Source: an uncultured Clostridia bacterium (lineage in GTDB: Bacteria; Bacillota; Clostridia; Oscillospirales; Acutalibacteraceae). From it: a DNA stretch of 16,481 bases. The translations under genes and the position numbers were made by a program. The stretch's first letter is position 1. Each line of letters begins with the position of its first letter. Under the pieces are notes generated by a model, which was not told where the DNA came from, did no database searches, and was given only the letters and a program-made list of their open reading frames with translations. Where the stretch lies: positions 1 through 16,481 of the forward strand of contig CAMCIX010000004.1 of NCBI GenBank assembly GCA_945875045.1, read 5' to 3'. This document shows positions 13,432-16,481 of this stretch, piece by piece.

Positions 13432-15123
13432 ATGAAAGAACGCACACTTAAAACAAAATTGCTGACAGTCCTGCTGACTTTGTGCTTGGCACTGTCCATT
13501 GTGCCGATTTCGGCGTTTGCGGAATCGGGAGCGTATGCTGTTAAATTCTACCCCGGAGATTATGGAACCATGAAAAACAACCAGATCCCGTTTGTGTATT
13601 ATGGCATTGACGATGATGTTAACAAGCCCTACTACTATAAGCTGAATGTATCCGAGACAGAAACTCTCAGCTTTGCCGGCAGTATCATCGATACTTTACT
13701 TCCGAATTCGGGATATGAGTTCGCCTACTGGACAGCCGATGCTGCCGTATACCAGGTCGGCAGTAATGCTGCCATTTCTGCCGGCACCGCTCTTTCCTCT
13801 GAGCAACTACAGAACACAATCACCGTGAAAAGTGATGTGACATTCACGGCCCATTTTAAGCAGATCTCTGAATATCCTGAGGTTTCAGAAATCAGCACCG
13901 TTGAAATCATCGGCGCGACCCTTTCCTACAACCCCGGCGATACCCCACAGGCCACGGCTGCCGTAGCCGCCGCCGATCAGGGCAAGTACCGGATTGCAGA
14001 TGAATACTGGCAGGAGTTAAATGAAAACGATGTGGCCGTGGCTGTATGGCATTCCGACGACGGGGCATACAGCACCTTGCCGACCATTACTGCGTTTGAA
14101 AGCGAAAAAAAATATGTATATTCCGTTCTGCTGATGCCGGAAAGGGAATATGACTTCGGCAGAGAAGTCGCCGCTACGGTGAACGGGAACGCAGTGACAG
14201 CGGTTCCCGCCACAGATGGATACCTGAGTCTTCCCAATGTTAAAACGATTATACCGACCGAGTCGTACAACCCGACGGTAATTGATCTGATTGAGATAAA
14301 TGATGTCACTGTCAGCTTTAAAGACGGCGATAAGCCGAAATTCACGGGTTCGGTGCCTGATAATGCAGGCTACGCGTTCAGATGCGAGTGGTGGAGCCTC
14401 GACGGCGATACAGGCATCGTTTCCACGGAGCCGGAATGGGGAGGCGATATTTATAAAAACAAAATCACCGCTTTTAAAGCCGGAAAGACCTATCATTACG
14501 GTGTATATGTGACTGCCTATACCGCTGACATCTCCCCCGATGCCAAGCTAAAGATCAACGGCCGGGAAGTGAACTACACTCGTATAGGTGATGACGGCGA
14601 TACGCAGAGCTTTTGGGTCGAAACCAATCTCACCATGACACCAACAGCAGCAGGAGAAACGCCCAATTACAAAATTATCGAGGGAGCAAACGGCACTTGG
14701 ACGCAGAACAGAGACGGAACGCTGACCTTCCGTGCAAACGGTGATTTCAGCAAATTCACAGGCGTTAAGATTGATGGAACGCTGATTGATCCGAAGAATT
14801 ATACGGCGAAATCCGGCTCAACGATTATCACGTTGAAAGCGGATTACCTCAAAACGCTTTCTGTCGGCACACATAAGCTTACGGTTGTCTATACCGACGG
14901 CGAGTGCAGCACGAATTTTGAGGTTAAACAGGCAGCTTCGGAGCAGACAAAGCCAACCGAACGAGATAAATCCGATACAACAACGCCAACCGGTGGCAAG
15001 GATACAACAAGCCCTCAGACCGGAGATAACAGCAATATGCTTCTGTGGGTAGCTCTGCTGTTCGTAAGCGGAGCAGGCGTACTCGGAACAACAGTTTACA
15101 GCAAGAAAAAAAGAGTAAGATAA
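13432..15123 (+). CDS. Protein G: wall-anchored repeat protein (SPQTG sorting signal)
   Basis: 563 residues, AAAGGA upstream of the ATG. A signal peptide ends in SAFA-ES near residue 30. Residues 34-143 resemble an InlB-type/Listeria-Bacteroides repeat (VKFYPGDYGTM, GYEFAYWTAD, KSDVTFTAHFK). Then come two related ~120-residue beta domains (about 150-276 and 282-404), each with a V-x-I-x2-V/A-T-V/L start, a W-containing middle and an ITAF-x-(7-8)-Y-x-YxV strand. Residues 411-499 resemble X2-type modules of clostridial surface proteins (GTWTQNRDGTLTF, FTGVKIDGTLID, SGSTIITLKADYL). The C-terminus is a full sorting signal: SPQTG at 527-531, a hydrophobic stretch at 536-555 and a KKKRVR tail. A sortase encoded outside this window must attach it. 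It is the last gene of the operon. Confidence 0.88.
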   Translation: MKERTLKTKLLTVLLTLCLALSIVPISAFAESGAYAVKFYPGDYGTMKNNQIPFVYYGIDDDVNKPYYYKLNVSETETLSFAGSIIDTLLPNSGYEFAYWTADAAVYQVGSNAAISAGTALSSEQLQNTITVKSDVTFTAHFKQISEYPEVSEISTVEIIGATLSYNPGDTPQATAAVAAADQGKYRIADEYWQELNENDVAVAVWHSDDGAYSTLPTITAFESEKKYVYSVLLMPEREYDFGREVAATVNGNAVTAVPATDGYLSLPNVKTIIPTESYNPTVIDLIEINDVTVSFKDGDKPKFTGSVPDNAGYAFRCEWWSLDGDTGIVSTEPEWGGDIYKNKITAFKAGKTYHYGVYVTAYTADISPDAKLKINGREVNYTRIGDDGDTQSFWVETNLTMTPTAAGETPNYKIIEGANGTWTQNRDGTLTFRANGDFSKFTGVKIDGTLIDPKNYTAKSGSTIITLKADYLKTLSVGTHKLTVVYTDGECSTNFEVKQAASEQTKPTERDKSDTTTPTGGKDTTSPQTGDNSNMLLWVALLFVSGAGVLGTTVYSKKKRVR

Positions 15124-15155
15124 TATTAAAGGAATCTACTTTGCATATTTGCAAA

Positions 15156-15200
15156 AAGCCCTCCTGTTCGATGCATACCGGACAGGAGGGCTTGCTTATT
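15156..15200 (+). terminator. Terminator of the surface operon
   Basis: AAGCCCTCCTGT (15156-15167) and ACAGGAGGGCTT (15182-15193) form a perfect 12-bp stem with a 14-base loop, followed by GCTTATTTAAT. It ends the seven-gene operon, and an A-run on its left side may let it also stop the convergent minus-strand genes. Confidence 0.85.
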
Positions 15201-15270
15201 TAATATGAAGTGTTACTCAAAATGCAGTTCAATACCTATTAAAAAGTATGAAATTACCGTGTTGCTCGTA

Positions 15271-15651
15271 TTAAATTGTGTTAATCAAATTGCTGTTTAT
15301 GATTTCTGAGGCTCTGCTGCGAAGGTTGTTCATTTGCCTTACCCATTCCATTTGGTTTTCCGCTTTAAGCCGTTCTGTTACACCTTCGCGCTCTGCCATT
15401 TGCTTTACGAGACGAGAAAACATATCTTCTGCCTGTTTGTCAAGATCTGAGAGGTAACCGTTCAGTTTACCGCTTGTCAGCAGATTATGATAAAAGACCT
15501 TGCGATTTTGCTTGATATACCGCAAGTGTCGTTGTCCCCATAAGCCGACAGGCTGTTGTTCTACTTCAGGTAATTTTAAGCAAGGTAGATAGTAGTCGTC
15601 TTGAAGTTCATACCAAAGCCCGTTTCTTTCGTCAAAAATGTACTTTTCCAT
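15271..15651 (-). CDS. tnpV: TnpV-like transposon protein
   Basis: 126 residues. The sequence begins MEKYIFDERNGLWYELQDDY and continues YLPCLKLPEVEQQPVGLWGQ, RHLRYIKQNR, SGKLNGYLSDLDKQAEDMF and QMAEREGVTERLKAENQMEW, the pattern I know from TnpV proteins of Tn4451-type mobilizable transposons and related clostridial elements. The biochemical role of TnpV is not established. Start is ATG 15651 with a GGGGG-type site 8 bases upstream; the GTG at 15657 overlaps the preceding stop and is less likely. It follows the small gene at 15654-15839 with only 2 bases between, so the two are coupled. It marks this side as mobile-element backbone, convergent with the cargo operon. Confidence 0.88.
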   Translation of the reverse strand: MEKYIFDERNGLWYELQDDYYLPCLKLPEVEQQPVGLWGQRHLRYIKQNRKVFYHNLLTSGKLNGYLSDLDKQAEDMFSRLVKQMAEREGVTERLKAENQMEWVRQMNNLRSRASEIINSNLINTI

Positions 15652-15653
15652 AA

Positions 15654-15839
15654 TCACGCCCCCTTGAAAAATACTTTGAATTTCTTTTGTTTTGCACTAA
15701 TGATTTTCAGCAGAACCTCATCCACCGCGTCGGTGTACTTTCCATCAGCAATAAGCTTGTTTCTTAATTGGTTCAGGCTCTCAATTATAAGCCGATGTTC
15801 CTGATCGTTTAGCACAAGATAGTATTTTTGCTTCATCAT
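15654..15839 (-). CDS. Small protein coupled to tnpV
   Basis: 61 residues from ATG 15839, or 60 from ATG 15836; GAGGAG lies 5 and 8 bases upstream respectively, so the exact start is open. The frame also extends to a TTG at 15863, which lies ahead of the ribosome site. The sequence is KQKYYLVLNDQEHRLIIESL followed by NQLRNKLIADGKYTDAVDEV and a basic end (ISAKQKKFKVF), a small strand-plus-helices protein. Similar short proteins are commonly seen next to tnpV in clostridial elements, as I recall, without an assigned function. It is transcribed with tnpV. Confidence 0.75.
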   Translation of the reverse strand: MMKQKYYLVLNDQEHRLIIESLNQLRNKLIADGKYTDAVDEVLLKIISAKQKKFKVFFKGA

Positions 15840-15902
15840 CGGTTCTCCTCTCAATTTTTGCAATTATTGTAATATAAGTAATCACGAAAATCGAATGTGC
15901 GG

Positions 15903-15942
15903 ATAAAAATGAGCGTACCCACCGTTTCGGGTGAGCACGCTC
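15903..15942 (-). terminator. Terminator after the double-HTH gene
   Basis: On the minus strand GAGCGTGCTCACC and GGTGGGTACGCTC form a 13-bp stem with two G-U wobbles and a 6-base loop, followed by ATTTTTATCC. It begins a few bases after the stop codon of the regulator gene. Confidence 0.8.
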
Positions 15943-15946
15943 AATG

Positions 15947-16375
15947 TTATATTTCGGGATAGATTACTTTTAATTGCTGATACATTTTTCTTGACGGTCT
16001 GCGGCTGCCCGATTCCCATTTCGCATAGATACTCGGAGAAATACCGGCATTTTCAGCAAAATCAACTTGGTTAAGGCCATAACGCTTTCTGACCTTATGT
16101 AATAGTTCCGTATATGGCGCACTTATGAAAACACAAAAATCATCAAACAGCAGAGACTTGGGTATTTGCAGCATTTGAGTAGCAACTACGGAAATTTCAT
16201 ACGGTATCGGGAAACGCCCCTGTTCATAGCCGAGAACTGTTGCCGGTACAATGTTTAATTTCTCTGCAAGCTGCCTTGTGGTAAGCCCTCTCAGTTGGCG
16301 ATAGTAGCGCATATATTCTCCGGGAGTGCTTAAATCACTCAACGCTTCAAAGATAAATCTCAAGTGCATCAGCAT
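15947..16375 (-). CDS. Transcriptional regulator with two Cro/C1-type HTH domains
   Basis: 142 residues. Two HTH units in tandem: residues ~19-77 (YMRYYRQLRGLTTRQLAEKL, then IVPATVLGYEQGR) and ~86-142 (ELLHKVRKRYGLNQVDFAEN, then AGISPSIYAKWESGSRRPSR). Both have the recognition helix and the trailing Tyr/Trp-E-x-G turn. Such double-HTH proteins are common on clostridial mobile elements and probably bind element promoters. The start is uncertain: ATG 16375 and ATG 16369 are close together and neither has a clear ribosome site, and the frame is open to the right edge without another ATG. It is the most upstream minus-strand gene on this side and is followed by its own terminator, so tnpV has a separate promoter. 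Confidence 0.82.
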   Translation of the reverse strand: MLMHLRFIFEALSDLSTPGEYMRYYRQLRGLTTRQLAEKLNIVPATVLGYEQGRFPIPYEISVVATQMLQIPKSLLFDDFCVFISAPYTELLHKVRKRYGLNQVDFAENAGISPSIYAKWESGSRRPSRKMYQQLKVIYPEI

Positions 16376-16481
16376 TTTGCCGTGCCGGTATTCATATAGC
16401 CCTGTGTGATTGAGAATAGTATCGCATTTGCACCAAAGTTTAGAAGAAAAGAAATATATGGAAAACTGAAAAAAGATATTG
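16376..16481. other. Upstream region of the double-HTH gene
   Basis: AT-rich stretch at the window edge. The minus-strand frame is open through it but has no usual start codon. No convincing promoter with proper spacing was found. Confidence 0.3.

Overview
The window looks like part of a mobilizable or conjugative element from a low-to-mid-GC gut Clostridia relative (Oscillospiraceae/Lachnospiraceae type). The signs are a MobC/relaxase pair at the left, a TnpV-type protein and a two-HTH regulator at the right, AGGAGG-type ribosome binding sites, TTGAxx/TATAAT promoters, and an SPQTG cell-wall sorting signal of the kind common in Clostridia. No rRNA, tRNA, CRISPR array, recombinase or complete element end was seen, so the window probably lies inside the element.

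Layout. (1) 1-1225, minus strand: the start of a MOB-type relaxase (cut by the window edge), mobC, and upstream of them a short messy stretch with two weak small ORFs. Ahead of these sits a 20-codon leader ORF that contains an intrinsic terminator, which looks like attenuation control. (2) 1319-3805, plus strand: a good promoter, a DUF6076-like zinc-finger protein, and a sigma-70-like gene interrupted by one in-frame amber codon, closed by a strong bidirectional terminator. (3) 3848-5700, plus strand: a near-consensus promoter, a 69-residue Cro/C1-type regulator, and an unusual 12-TM MFS-like protein with a C-terminal LuxR/GerE DNA-binding domain, then a terminator. (4) 5700-5888: a regulatory gap with a perfect inverted repeat and a partial second copy of it 33 bp away. 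(5) 5889-15200, plus strand: seven tightly spaced genes ending in a strong terminator. All but one of the products appear to be secreted, membrane-bound, lipid-anchored or wall-anchored. (6) 15271-16375, minus strand: TnpV, a small TnpV-associated protein, and a double-HTH regulator, with a terminator between.

How it may work together. Regions 3-5 read as one cargo module. A small repressor and a membrane-tethered LuxR-type sensor-regulator sit just upstream of an operon that encodes (A) an 835-residue protein with a signal peptide, a CxxH/CxxC cluster, BspA-like leucine-rich repeats, one membrane segment and a Gly/Ala-rich C-terminal domain; (B) a C-tail-anchored protein; (C) a polytopic protein with a long disordered linker and an ectodomain resembling NTF2-like plus SLAP-like folds; (D, E) two lipoproteins; (F) a small cytoplasmic protein; (G) a wall-anchored repeat protein. 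I recognise no known system in this combination. It is the best candidate for an undescribed cell-surface system carried on a mobile element. Its function cannot be read from the sequence; a surface assembly, host or partner recognition, or a cell-envelope sensing role are all open.
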